This document shows, piece by piece, positions 1 through 7,109 of a stretch of DNA of 33,623 nucleotides. This stretch comes from Planctomycetota bacterium (GTDB lineage Bacteria; Planctomycetota; Phycisphaerae; UBA1845): positions 1-33,623 of the forward strand of contig JACQFE010000027.1 of the NCBI GenBank assembly GCA_016200265.1, read 5' to 3'. The stretch's first letter is position 1. Every line of letters begins with the position of its first letter. Under the pieces are notes generated by a model, which worked only from the letters and a program-made list of their open reading frames with translations, did no database searches and was not told the DNA's origin. The position numbers and the translations under genes were made by a program.

Positions 1-70
1 CTACCCATAGCTCGTCCGGCACACGCCAGATCGTCGGCAACCCATTTACCTTCCTGGTTCTCTTCGCCAT
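1..70 (-). CDS. IS5-like transposase, N-terminal 23 residues only (runs off left edge)
   Basis: On the minus strand an ATG at 70 opens a frame that is still open at base 1. It begins MAKRTRKV and continues through LPTIW and VPDELW. From memory, a basic start followed by an 'xxWxVPDxLW' segment is typical of the N-terminus of IS5-family transposases, which cut and paste DNA with a DDE catalytic domain; that domain would lie outside this window. The start is well supported because GAGAGGAG lies a few bases upstream of the ATG, a good ribosome binding site. An inverted-repeat-like sequence about 50 bases upstream fits the end of an insertion sequence. Only 23 codons are visible, so the family assignment is tentative and whether the gene is intact cannot be judged. 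Confidence 0.55.
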   Translation of the reverse strand, partial: MAKRTRKVNGLPTIWRVPDELWV

Positions 71-120
71 CCGTGGCTCCTCTCAAAAAAGGCCCACGGA
101 CTCCATCGGCAAATTCAAGC

Positions 121-139
121 TTTTTGAGATAGTTTCTTA
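121..139. repeat. Probable terminal inverted repeat end and TTA target site of the left-edge insertion sequence
   Basis: Read on the minus strand, the stretch 136-121 is GAAACTATCTCAAAAA. It lies about 50 bases before the transposase ATG at 70. Sequences ending in TCAAAAAG at this distance from the start codon are common tips of IS5-type elements. The next three plus-strand bases (137-139) are TTA, which fits the TNA target duplication of the IS1031 subgroup. The opposite end of the element is outside the window, so neither the inverted repeat nor the duplication can be confirmed. Confidence 0.35.
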
Positions 140-182
140 GTCCCGTGGATTTGATCGACTTTGCTCACGCGAAACAAGCCTG

Positions 183-581
183 CTACCGACTCGCAAACTC
201 CTGCGAAATGACCGCGAAATCGTGCAAATCAATGTTTCCATTGCGATCGACGTCGAAACACTCGCAGTCGCTGAGCACGCCTCCTTCAGGCCCCGCAAGG
301 CAATGCGTGAAAAACTCATGGTCCATCAGGTTCACGACTCCATCTTCATCGCAGTCACCCGGCGATATTTCGAACCAGAATCCGCCAGTCAACTGAAAGC
401 TGCCGCCCACCATCGCGCCGGCGTCCGGTTGCCCGATTGTGCCGGACAGCTCGAAATCGCCGCCGGTGCTTCGCATGACTCCGCCTCCGTCGATCGAGTG
501 CCAAGTAAGGTCAAAGCCTTCGCCGATTGCGGTCGAAGCGGCCAGGCAGACGATTAGAATTGAGCAGGTGTTATTTTTCAC
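183..581 (-). CDS. Small secreted protein with C-terminal dockerin/EF-hand-like segment
   Basis: This is a 132-residue protein if started at GTG 581, which has AGGAACACGAAC just upstream. A longer TTG start at 629 is possible but lacks a clear binding site and would bury the signal peptide. The N-terminus (KNNTCSILIVCLAAS) is a signal peptide. Residues about 26-70 carry the W-x-S-x-D-G-G-G, GTIGQPDAG and GGFW pattern that I recognise from many planctomycete exported proteins. Two calcium-loop-like segments follow: DCDEDG at 76-81 and DVDRNGNIDLHDF at 110-122. They resemble type I dockerin or EF-hand repeats, so calcium binding or anchoring to a partner is likely. It is the last gene of a four-gene minus-strand run, 68 bases after the astacin gene. 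Its precise function is unknown. Confidence 0.8.
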   Translation of the reverse strand: MKNNTCSILIVCLAASTAIGEGFDLTWHSIDGGGVMRSTGGDFELSGTIGQPDAGAMVGGSFQLTGGFWFEISPGDCDEDGVVNLMDHEFFTHCLAGPEGGVLSDCECFDVDRNGNIDLHDFAVISQEFASR

Positions 582-649
582 GTTCGTGTTCCTATTATGC
601 GTATTGGTAAAATTCGTTTTCCAGAACAACCATTTTCAAAATCGTTTCT

Positions 650-1837
650 TCAACGGGTAAGCACGACTCCGCCAAGGGGGGCGGCGATGGTCATGGCCTT
701 GTCCAGCACCGGGCCTGCCGCATAGGTAGATGGCTGCAAGATCCAAAGCGTGCCGCCTACCGGCGTTTGGTTATATCCCGTTGCAAACGTCCCAAAAGGA
801 GATAAGAAACTCCCGAATATGTCGAATCCACCAAAGGATAGAAACCGCCAGTTCCATTTGGGATACAGGAAAGACATCACCAGCGTATCCCAATAGCTGA
901 GATGGGTGGTTTGGCCGATGACAGTGTTGTCAGTCGGTGGATTTCCGCATTGCCACACCGCGCTGAAGGCTGGTTGAACGACGACGGTCTCTCCGGGGCC
1001 TGGACAGGTGTTCCCACAGTTCGGGTTCGCCGAAAAAGTGCAGGCGCCGTAGTGCATCACGGAATCAAAGTCGTACGGGCCATAGTTGTTCGAAAAGATC
1101 TCTTTCTGAAAGTTGAAATTGCATGACCCCAAGTTGCCGTCGGAATCCGGACAGCAATTCTGACAGATGTTGGCGGTGTTGATGGTCACATAGGTATCGC
1201 GATCGTTGCGGGACTGTTCGTGCCAGAAACCCAGAGAGTGCCCGAGTTCATGGGCCATGACGCCCGTGTTGTTCCAATTGACGATGTTAATAATTTGCCC
1301 GATTCCGAAGGCGGAACTCAACCCGACTGGGGAATTGTTGAAGTTGTTGCTCTGAATGTGGATGAAGCTCCCATCGCCGTTTCGAGGCACAAAATCCACG
1401 GCAGCCACATTTTCCCACCAGGACATCGCTACCAACATGGCGGCGGCGTTAGGCCCAGTGACATTGACATCGAACTCGTAGGGCACCACACCCGTGAGCC
1501 AGAGATTGGTCGCATAGGTTGCGGCCGTTTGACCGTCGAAGTCCCCCGGTACGACGATGTCGCCGTCGATCACTTTGAAACCGAGCGGAATCCCGTTGAC
1601 CAAAGGTGGACCATCCCACTCGCCATAAACCACAACGTTGTTGGCATGGGCTTCCGCGGCGTTGGGATTGCCCGTGAGTACACGAAGATCGAATGGAACA
1701 TCGATGTTTTTAGCCTCCCCTCCAACCGGCTCGTCGCCAAATCCATCTTCTTGTGCAAAACTCGTCGCACTCAACATGAAAATGCTGGTCACGAGAATGA
1801 CCTGGAAGCCCCCGCGATTGCATGGTTGATTATTCAT
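650..1837 (-). CDS. Secreted astacin-type zinc metalloprotease (M12A)
   Basis: This 395-residue protein has a signal peptide (about 1-28, cleavage after SFA) and a short pro-region. Its catalytic domain starts near residue 119 (PYEFDVN). The metzincin zinc signature HELGHSLGFWHE spans 196-207: His196, His200 and His206 bind zinc and Glu197 is the general base. The Glu207 and R-x-D-R-D that follow are typical of astacins. The Met-turn is SVMHY at 259-263, with Met261 and the zinc-associated Tyr263. Several cysteine pairs after residue 225 suggest disulfides in an exported enzyme. AAAGGA lies upstream of the ATG. The C-terminal 65 residues form no domain I recognise. It sits 39 bases after the upstream repeat-protein gene, so co-expression is likely. 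It probably cleaves peptides or surface proteins outside the cytoplasm; the substrate is unknown. Confidence 0.92.
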   Translation of the reverse strand: MNNQPCNRGGFQVILVTSIFMLSATSFAQEDGFGDEPVGGEAKNIDVPFDLRVLTGNPNAAEAHANNVVVYGEWDGPPLVNGIPLGFKVIDGDIVVPGDFDGQTAATYATNLWLTGVVPYEFDVNVTGPNAAAMLVAMSWWENVAAVDFVPRNGDGSFIHIQSNNFNNSPVGLSSAFGIGQIINIVNWNNTGVMAHELGHSLGFWHEQSRNDRDTYVTINTANICQNCCPDSDGNLGSCNFNFQKEIFSNNYGPYDFDSVMHYGACTFSANPNCGNTCPGPGETVVVQPAFSAVWQCGNPPTDNTVIGQTTHLSYWDTLVMSFLYPKWNWRFLSFGGFDIFGSFLSPFGTFATGYNQTPVGGTLWILQPSTYAAGPVLDKAMTIAAPLGGVVLTR

Positions 1838-1876
1838 AACTCATTCCTTTGCTCCGGCAGGGATTGCCGCAGATTC

Positions 1877-4024
1877 CTACTGAAGATTCACAAGGACTAG
1901 CACCAATCCCCGTTCACCTTGTGCCAGAGCGCTCATCGCCTTGCCGAGGACCGCGCCGTGCGAGCGATCGCGGTCAGCAGCTTTCATCGCATGACCCGAT
2001 AGCTCCGCAGTTGTCAGCAGATCACCTGCGACGATGGCGGCGCTGCTCGCATCGCAACGCACCCACACGCGTCCCGAGAGAGCAATCGGAGGAGCTTTCT
2101 CATGACCCGGCAGGTTACCGAGTACGGCCCCAACCGGAATATCGCCTGCGCCGCTCACGACGCCGGCTACGAGCGAGCTGTACGCTTGCCGAGCGATGCG
2201 AAGTTGTCCGGCGTGCTCCGCATCGATTTCCATGACCGTGCCAGGCTCGACGTTTTCATCGATGCTCAAAAACTTCTCGGCCACGTCGGCGCCGGCGATT
2301 TCGAGAATGTCCACTTTGGCACGTCCATCAGCGACCAAGGCATAGGTTCCGCCACTGAAAAATCCGCCGACCCCGTTCGCGCTGCGACCCCAGACTCCGT
2401 ACCCACCGCTGCCCAAGTCGGACTGGCCGATGACCCCATTACCGTTGAACATCGGGGAGAATCCAAATACTCCGGCTGTCGAACCGTCTCCGTTGTGCGT
2501 CCCCACCACCGCATTCCCACTACCGCCTATGACGTCGAGCCGGGCAACCGGATCGACAGTGCCGATGCCGACTCGGGAGTTCACACCGTCGGCGAAGAAC
2601 GTGGCCACGTTATTCCCTTCGACCGCAGTGATTTCGAACTTCTTCTGGCCGACGGTGGAGAGGAGTTGGAGACCGGTCGAGGGACCGATGCGTACCTGAC
2701 GAAACACCCAAGGGCGGTCTGTTCTGAAACGAAGCAGTTCGGCTCCTTCGCCGGTCGCTGCGATGTCCAACTTCGAGGCCGGGGATGCCGTACCGATGCC
2801 GACGTTACCCGCCGTTGTAATTGCTATTCCATTTGCTTCGGCAGGCGGCCCGGAACCGGCACCCCTGACAACCAGCTTAAGTGTTGTTTCGGCGGAATTA
2901 AATGTTCCGAACCTGAGGTCGGCTCTGCCCGTCGGCCCCGCGATCGTCAGCCCCGTTTCACCGTTCGGCGAGCCGATTGATATTCCGTTCCCCTGGGCTC
3001 CTACCGCCAGTTGCACGCCATTTGGCAATTGAACGCCGTTGGCGTTTTGCGTGATAACAGAATTACCAAGCGTCGTGGCGGAGCTCCAGAATGGAATGGT
3101 GTTCGTCGTGCCGCTGCCGCTGACACCACCCGCTCCAACGAGATTCACGAAGGCGCCGCTGTTCTCGGAGATTTTCATTTTGTTGGACGCCGAGTCGAAA
3201 TAGATTCGTCCTTCTCCGGCCGGCGCCGCCGCCGGTGGCGCGATGCCGCCCAACGAAACTGCGCCGTTGGCGTTCAGGCTGCCAACCGTACCATTGCCGC
3301 TAATGTTAAAATTCGCGGTTGGCTGTACGGTTGTTCCGTTCTTAATGAACGTATTTCCGGTGCTTGCTGCGGTGGTTTGAAGCGAGCCATCGGGGAACAT
3401 GATTCCGTCAACGCCGGCGACGCCGCCGACATGCAATCTAGCTTGCGGGATTTGTATGCCCAATCCCATGAAGCAGTTGGCATCGTCGAACCGCGCGCAC
3501 TCCATTTGCAGCGGATTCACCTTGATGATGAAGGGGCTGTTGCTGGTATACGCGCTGGCAGCAACCTCGCCCAGCGCATGCACATTACCGTTTACCTCGA
3601 TGCCCGCTTCTGTTTTTTCCAAGCCGGGCACGCTCAACGCGAATGGGGCTGCGGAGATCTTTTGTCGCGGGGTCAACGCCGTGTAAGTTCCCGTGTTATT
3701 CGGCGAGTGGGGTGAGCGCACTTCGATCTTCAGCCACTGGCCTAATTGCAGAGCGCCCGGTCCAAAATCGAGTTCGGCAGAGAACAGGCCGTTGGTTACC
3801 TGAATCGGAGAGAGACTTGCTCCGTTGAACAAGAGCGGCCCTGCAATCGCGGTAGTGGCGGATTCGGAGTCGAACAGGGTAAATTTCATATCCACCTGTT
3901 CCGAAAGCGGGACCCCCTGCATCTTTAACTGGCCTTGGTAGGTAAAGGCTTCTGACTGCCCCAGCGCCGTACCTGCGACCGCCCAAACCATTGTGGCCGC
4001 CATCCATGGAATCAACTTATTCAT
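1877..4024 (-). CDS. Secreted tail-fibre-like repeat protein with conserved C-terminal domain
   Basis: This 715-residue protein begins with a signal peptide (1-22, ending ALGQ). A module starting AFTYQGQLK at 26 follows and is shared with the neighbouring gene at 4147-6285. The long middle is beta-rich and rich in Gly, Ser, Asn and Thr, with recurring 'VGIGT-xxP-xxKLDI' units like those of phage tail fibres. One full 77-residue module occupies about 408-484. A segment with GGVAGVDG and MFPDGSLQTTAA at about 199-220 is also shared with the neighbour. Residues 578-715 (ADVAEKFLS, AYSSLVAGVVSG, ALSGRVWVRCDA) form a separate conserved-looking terminal domain. GGGGAG upstream supports the ATG start. 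It is probably an exported structural or adhesive protein. No catalytic motif is visible, and its role is inferred from composition and repeats only. Confidence 0.85.
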   Translation of the reverse strand: MNKLIPWMAATMVWAVAGTALGQSEAFTYQGQLKMQGVPLSEQVDMKFTLFDSESATTAIAGPLLFNGASLSPIQVTNGLFSAELDFGPGALQLGQWLKIEVRSPHSPNNTGTYTALTPRQKISAAPFALSVPGLEKTEAGIEVNGNVHALGEVAASAYTSNSPFIIKVNPLQMECARFDDANCFMGLGIQIPQARLHVGGVAGVDGIMFPDGSLQTTAASTGNTFIKNGTTVQPTANFNISGNGTVGSLNANGAVSLGGIAPPAAAPAGEGRIYFDSASNKMKISENSGAFVNLVGAGGVSGSGTTNTIPFWSSATTLGNSVITQNANGVQLPNGVQLAVGAQGNGISIGSPNGETGLTIAGPTGRADLRFGTFNSAETTLKLVVRGAGSGPPAEANGIAITTAGNVGIGTASPASKLDIAATGEGAELLRFRTDRPWVFRQVRIGPSTGLQLLSTVGQKKFEITAVEGNNVATFFADGVNSRVGIGTVDPVARLDVIGGSGNAVVGTHNGDGSTAGVFGFSPMFNGNGVIGQSDLGSGGYGVWGRSANGVGGFFSGGTYALVADGRAKVDILEIAGADVAEKFLSIDENVEPGTVMEIDAEHAGQLRIARQAYSSLVAGVVSGAGDIPVGAVLGNLPGHEKAPPIALSGRVWVRCDASSAAIVAGDLLTTAELSGHAMKAADRDRSHGAVLGKAMSALAQGERGLVLVLVNLQ

Positions 4025-4146
4025 GCCAAACTCCCCTTGGATTTTTTCTTCAGGCCTCTAATAAGAGGTGCTGATCCTGCTCCCGCTCGAATACATACAA
4101 TAGCCAAGCGTGTTAGTGAGCTGTTTTCGCAAGCCCGCCCCTGCCC

Positions 4147-6285
4147 CTACTTCACTCTCGCGCAGATCGCGTAACTGTCGATGGAACAGAAATTTGAACA
4201 ATCCGCCAATTCGCAATGCCATCCATTGTTCAAGGGCCGACCCTCCCGGAGGAATGCACCCCCAGTGGTTCCACATCCGCCTCCCAAGACCTTTTTTCCA
4301 GCCGGGCACTGAGCGTCCACAGTACTGCCGACGCCAGCCACAGAGACGATCTCGTATCCGATGTCGATGGCGCCTCCGAATACAACGTCGCCGCCATCGT
4401 TGTTGATGACGAGTCCGAACGGACCGCCGTTGAATCGGGCCTGGATCTCGTTGTCGCCGATTACCGTGTTCACCCCTGTGATACTGCCCGTGACTATGTT
4501 GCCGCCGCCGCCGAGTGTAGGGTCCGTGCCGCCCTGTACGTGCAGCTTGGCGGCCGGGTTGGTGGTGCCGATGCCCACCCGGGGGTTGGAATCATCGCCC
4601 ACAAATGTAGCGACGTTCGTGCCACCCGCGGCTGTGATCTCGAAATTCTTAAGGCCGACGGTGGGGGTAAGCCGAAGAGCGGTCCCGGGGCCGCTGTAAG
4701 CTTGTTGAAATACCCACGGACGCTCTGTCGTAAATCGAAGCAGTTCAGCGCCGTCCCCCGATGCCGCAATGTCCAGCTTGGCGGCCGGGTTGGTCGTGCC
4801 AATGCCGACCCGAGGGTTGGCATCGTCGCCCACAAATGTAGCGACGTTCGTCCCACCCGCTGCCGTGATTTCGAAATTCTTAAGGCCGACGGTAGGGGTA
4901 AGCCGGAGAGCGGTCCCGGGGCCGCTATAAGCTTGTCGAAATACCCACGGGCGCTCAGTGGTAAACCGAAGCAATTCAGCTCCATCTCCTGACGCAAAAA
5001 TGTCCAGCTTCGAGGCGGGGGCCGTGGTTCCGATGCCGACGTTGGACCCATTGTTGTTGTAAATGTTGGCGCCGCTCGCGGACCAAAATCCGCCGCCTCC
5101 GACGCCAAGACCGGCGGCCGTGGTTTGGAGGGACCCGTCGGGGAACATAAGACCATCAACACCCGCCACGCCGCCGATGTGCAGCTTGGCCTGCGGTTCG
5201 CTCGTTCCGATGCCAAGGTTTCCGGCCAGGTAATTCTTGCCGCCGGCCGAATAGATCGCATAGCTGTCGCTCACCCCGAAGTCCTGATCTTCGAGATAGA
5301 TGCCGTAGTGATTGGTCATCGGTTGGTCATGGTTCGGGCTGAAAACGTACATGCTGTAGTCGTTGACGATGCTTGCCCCGGCGGCGCCGGCGTTGCCGGT
5401 GATAATCTCCAGACCTTCGTTGCGCTGAATCGTGCCGGTTCCCGCGCCTCCGACGCCCAGAATCGAAGCGATGTAACCGCCGATTTGAAAGTCGACGCTT
5501 CCGCTTCCGGAAGTTTGGGCGACGATGTTTCCTCCCGCCAAGAGCCCGACATGACCCCCGCCCTTGTGGAACGCTCCGAGATACGGGCCTTGCAGGTAGT
5601 TGTAATCGTGATCGTTCGTCGCGGGCGTCAAACACTCGAAGTCATGGCTGTAGAGCAAGCTGTCGGGAGGGAACAAGTCGATGTTTGGATCGAATGTGAT
5701 ATAGGAGCGAAACGGCGTCCAGTACACGGATGTCTCAAAGTCGGTGTGAATGTGTGAGACATCAAAATCCACCCAGCCGATCCCAAAGCTGGCGTCGTTT
5801 CCGACCGCGAGGCGCTCGCGCAATCTCGTATCGCCTGCCACGTCCAACGGATACGCCGGCGTGCTTGTTCCCACGCCTACGTCACCTTTGACGTAGGAAA
5901 TGTCCTGACCATTTGTCACCCAGGGCCTCGCGGAATGGAGTGCATAGGGTGTTGCGGTCAGCTCCTGCCGCGGCGTTAACGGTACGCCGTCGACGATCAC
6001 CGCCAGCCAGAGCCTCGCTCCCGTAAACACCTCGGGCGGAAAGTTCAACAACACCTCGAATAACCCATTCGTCACCTGGGTATTCGGGCGATTCAGCGGT
6101 CCTGCCACCAGCGTCCCGCCGACATCCGCGTCCCATAATGAGAAATCGAGAGTAAAGGCGCCGCTGATTGGGACGCCGGCTTGCTTGAGTTGACCTTGAT
6201 AGGTAAAGGCCGTCGCTTGGCCGAACGAAATGGATGAAACAGCCAAAATCGATGGCAGCGCGATAAATTTAGCAACTCTGTTCAA
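4147..6285 (-). CDS. Secreted tail-fibre-like repeat protein with duplicated 77-residue modules
   Basis: This 712-residue protein is paralogous to the product of 1877-4024. It starts at TTG 6285: GGGAG lies six bases upstream, and the only nearby ATG upstream hits a stop after five codons. A signal peptide (1-23, SFGQ) is followed by the AFTYQGQLK module at 26 and the segment VTPRQELTATPYALHSA-like at about 102-119. Residues 416-492 and 493-569 are two copies of a 77-residue 'VGIGTTxPAxKLDI' module that differ at only five positions. The last 68 residues form a Cys-containing domain (CPAGKKVLGGGCG, GWHCE, IDSYAICARVK) that I recall as a recurring terminal domain in such proteins. It is the first gene of the minus-strand group and diverges from the sigma-factor gene. 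A fibre or adhesin-like role is inferred. Confidence 0.85.
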   Translation of the reverse strand: MNRVAKFIALPSILAVSSISFGQATAFTYQGQLKQAGVPISGAFTLDFSLWDADVGGTLVAGPLNRPNTQVTNGLFEVLLNFPPEVFTGARLWLAVIVDGVPLTPRQELTATPYALHSARPWVTNGQDISYVKGDVGVGTSTPAYPLDVAGDTRLRERLAVGNDASFGIGWVDFDVSHIHTDFETSVYWTPFRSYITFDPNIDLFPPDSLLYSHDFECLTPATNDHDYNYLQGPYLGAFHKGGGHVGLLAGGNIVAQTSGSGSVDFQIGGYIASILGVGGAGTGTIQRNEGLEIITGNAGAAGASIVNDYSMYVFSPNHDQPMTNHYGIYLEDQDFGVSDSYAIYSAGGKNYLAGNLGIGTSEPQAKLHIGGVAGVDGLMFPDGSLQTTAAGLGVGGGGFWSASGANIYNNNGSNVGIGTTAPASKLDIFASGDGAELLRFTTERPWVFRQAYSGPGTALRLTPTVGLKNFEITAAGGTNVATFVGDDANPRVGIGTTNPAAKLDIAASGDGAELLRFTTERPWVFQQAYSGPGTALRLTPTVGLKNFEITAAGGTNVATFVGDDSNPRVGIGTTNPAAKLHVQGGTDPTLGGGGNIVTGSITGVNTVIGDNEIQARFNGGPFGLVINNDGGDVVFGGAIDIGYEIVSVAGVGSTVDAQCPAGKKVLGGGCGTTGGAFLREGRPLNNGWHCELADCSNFCSIDSYAICARVK
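4579..5040 (-). repeat. 231-base tandem duplication inside the repeat-protein gene
   Basis: Bases 4810-5040 and 4579-4809 are two adjacent in-frame copies of 231 bases, each encoding 77 residues. The encoded copies differ at five residues, and the DNA copies are visibly similar over their whole length. The partial unit that follows begins again with VGIGTTNPAAKL. A more diverged copy lies in the neighbouring gene (protein residues 408-484). This indicates recent expansion by unequal exchange or replication slippage. Confidence 0.9.
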
Positions 6286-6460
6286 GTGTTGTCTCCCATA
6301 TGCAGCATTCCCAACCGCATATCGGACGGATGCCGAAAGGTATCGGGACGGTCTTGCCGCCGAAGTTCTAGCGTTGCCACGTGATTGGCTGTCACGCGCC
6401 CGGATCGTTTTTCCGACAAGTCAAGCTAGAATGAGTGAAATTAGTCCACCTGAGTATGTC
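6286..6460. promoter_or_regulatory. Divergent intergenic region between secreted-protein run and sigma/kinase pair
   Basis: This 175-base gap separates the minus-strand TTG start at 6285 from the plus-strand sigma-factor start at 6461 (or 6431). Both transcription units must start in or near it unless longer leaders exist. I see no clear -35/-10 pair or operator, so it is listed as the likely regulatory interval on layout alone. Confidence 0.4.
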
Positions 6461-7072
6461 ATGAACGAATCTGATCAAGAGCTCCTGGCCCGCGCTATCT
6501 CAGGAGAAGAAGGCGCACTTTGTGTGTTGCTGGAACAATACGGTATTCAACTACACGCGGAACTGGAGATTCGCATTGGGGCGAAGTATCGCGGTTTGGT
6601 CGATGCCGACGACATCGTCCAAGTAACCTTCTTAGAGGCATTCTTGCGCATCCGCTCGTTCGTACCTCGCGAACCAGGGTCATTCGCAAGCTGGCTGCGG
6701 CGGATTAGTGACAACAATCTTCGCGACGCGATCCGTGAGCTCGAGCGAGAAAAGCGGCCTCCTCCGAAGAATCGCGTCACAGCGGTCTCCGACGACGAAT
6801 CCTACGCGGAATTCTTTGATCACATCGCGGGGACGGCCACCACCATCAGTCGAGCGGCAGGCCGAAACGAGCTGAAAGGGTTGATCGATACGGCAATGCG
6901 GAAGCTCCCCCGCGATTACGAGCAAGTCTTGCGGCTTTACGAGCTGGAGGGGCTTTCCGCTCCGGAGGTCTCCGAGCGAATGGGACGTTCACACGGCGCC
7001 GTTCGCATGTTGCTTGCGAGAGCCCGCGATTGTCTAGGCGAGCTTCTTGGCTCAGAATCGAAATTTTTTTGA
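6461..7072 (+). CDS. ECF-type RNA polymerase sigma-70 factor (planctomycete type)
   Basis: This 203-residue sigma factor would direct RNA polymerase to a specific promoter set. Region 2 is seen in YRGLVDADDIVQVTFLEAF (about residues 44-62), with the D-A-D-D-x-V-Q core of region 2.2, followed by GSFASWLRRISDNNLRDAIRE of region 2.3/2.4. Region 4 contains LPRDYEQVLRLYELEGLSAPE and a helix-turn-helix ending MGRSHGAVRMLLARARDCL. The size and C-terminal pattern fit the planctomycete family I know as TIGR02984. The start is uncertain: ATG 6461 matches the usual short N-terminus (MNESDQELLARA), while ATG 6431 adds ten residues. Neither has a good ribosome binding site. The kinase gene starts directly downstream, which is the usual pairing of this sigma group with Ser/Thr kinases. 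No anti-sigma factor gene is nearby. Confidence 0.9.
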   Translation: MNESDQELLARAISGEEGALCVLLEQYGIQLHAELEIRIGAKYRGLVDADDIVQVTFLEAFLRIRSFVPREPGSFASWLRRISDNNLRDAIRELEREKRPPPKNRVTAVSDDESYAEFFDHIAGTATTISRAAGRNELKGLIDTAMRKLPRDYEQVLRLYELEGLSAPEVSERMGRSHGAVRMLLARARDCLGELLGSESKFF

Positions 7073-7109
7073 GACGAGTGACAGTAGTCCCGGCAACATC
7101 GCTTTACCA

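Noticed and set aside
1220..1900. 226-codon plus-strand open frame
   Set aside because: It is antisense to the astacin gene, whose catalytic motifs are unmistakable. The frame has no motif of its own and arises from codon bias.
2102..2980. 292-codon plus-strand open frame
   Set aside because: It is antisense to the fibre-like repeat gene; its repeats are reverse-complement shadows.
4216..4992. 258-codon plus-strand frame with two repeated blocks
   Set aside because: The repetition comes from the 231-base tandem duplication of the opposite-strand gene.
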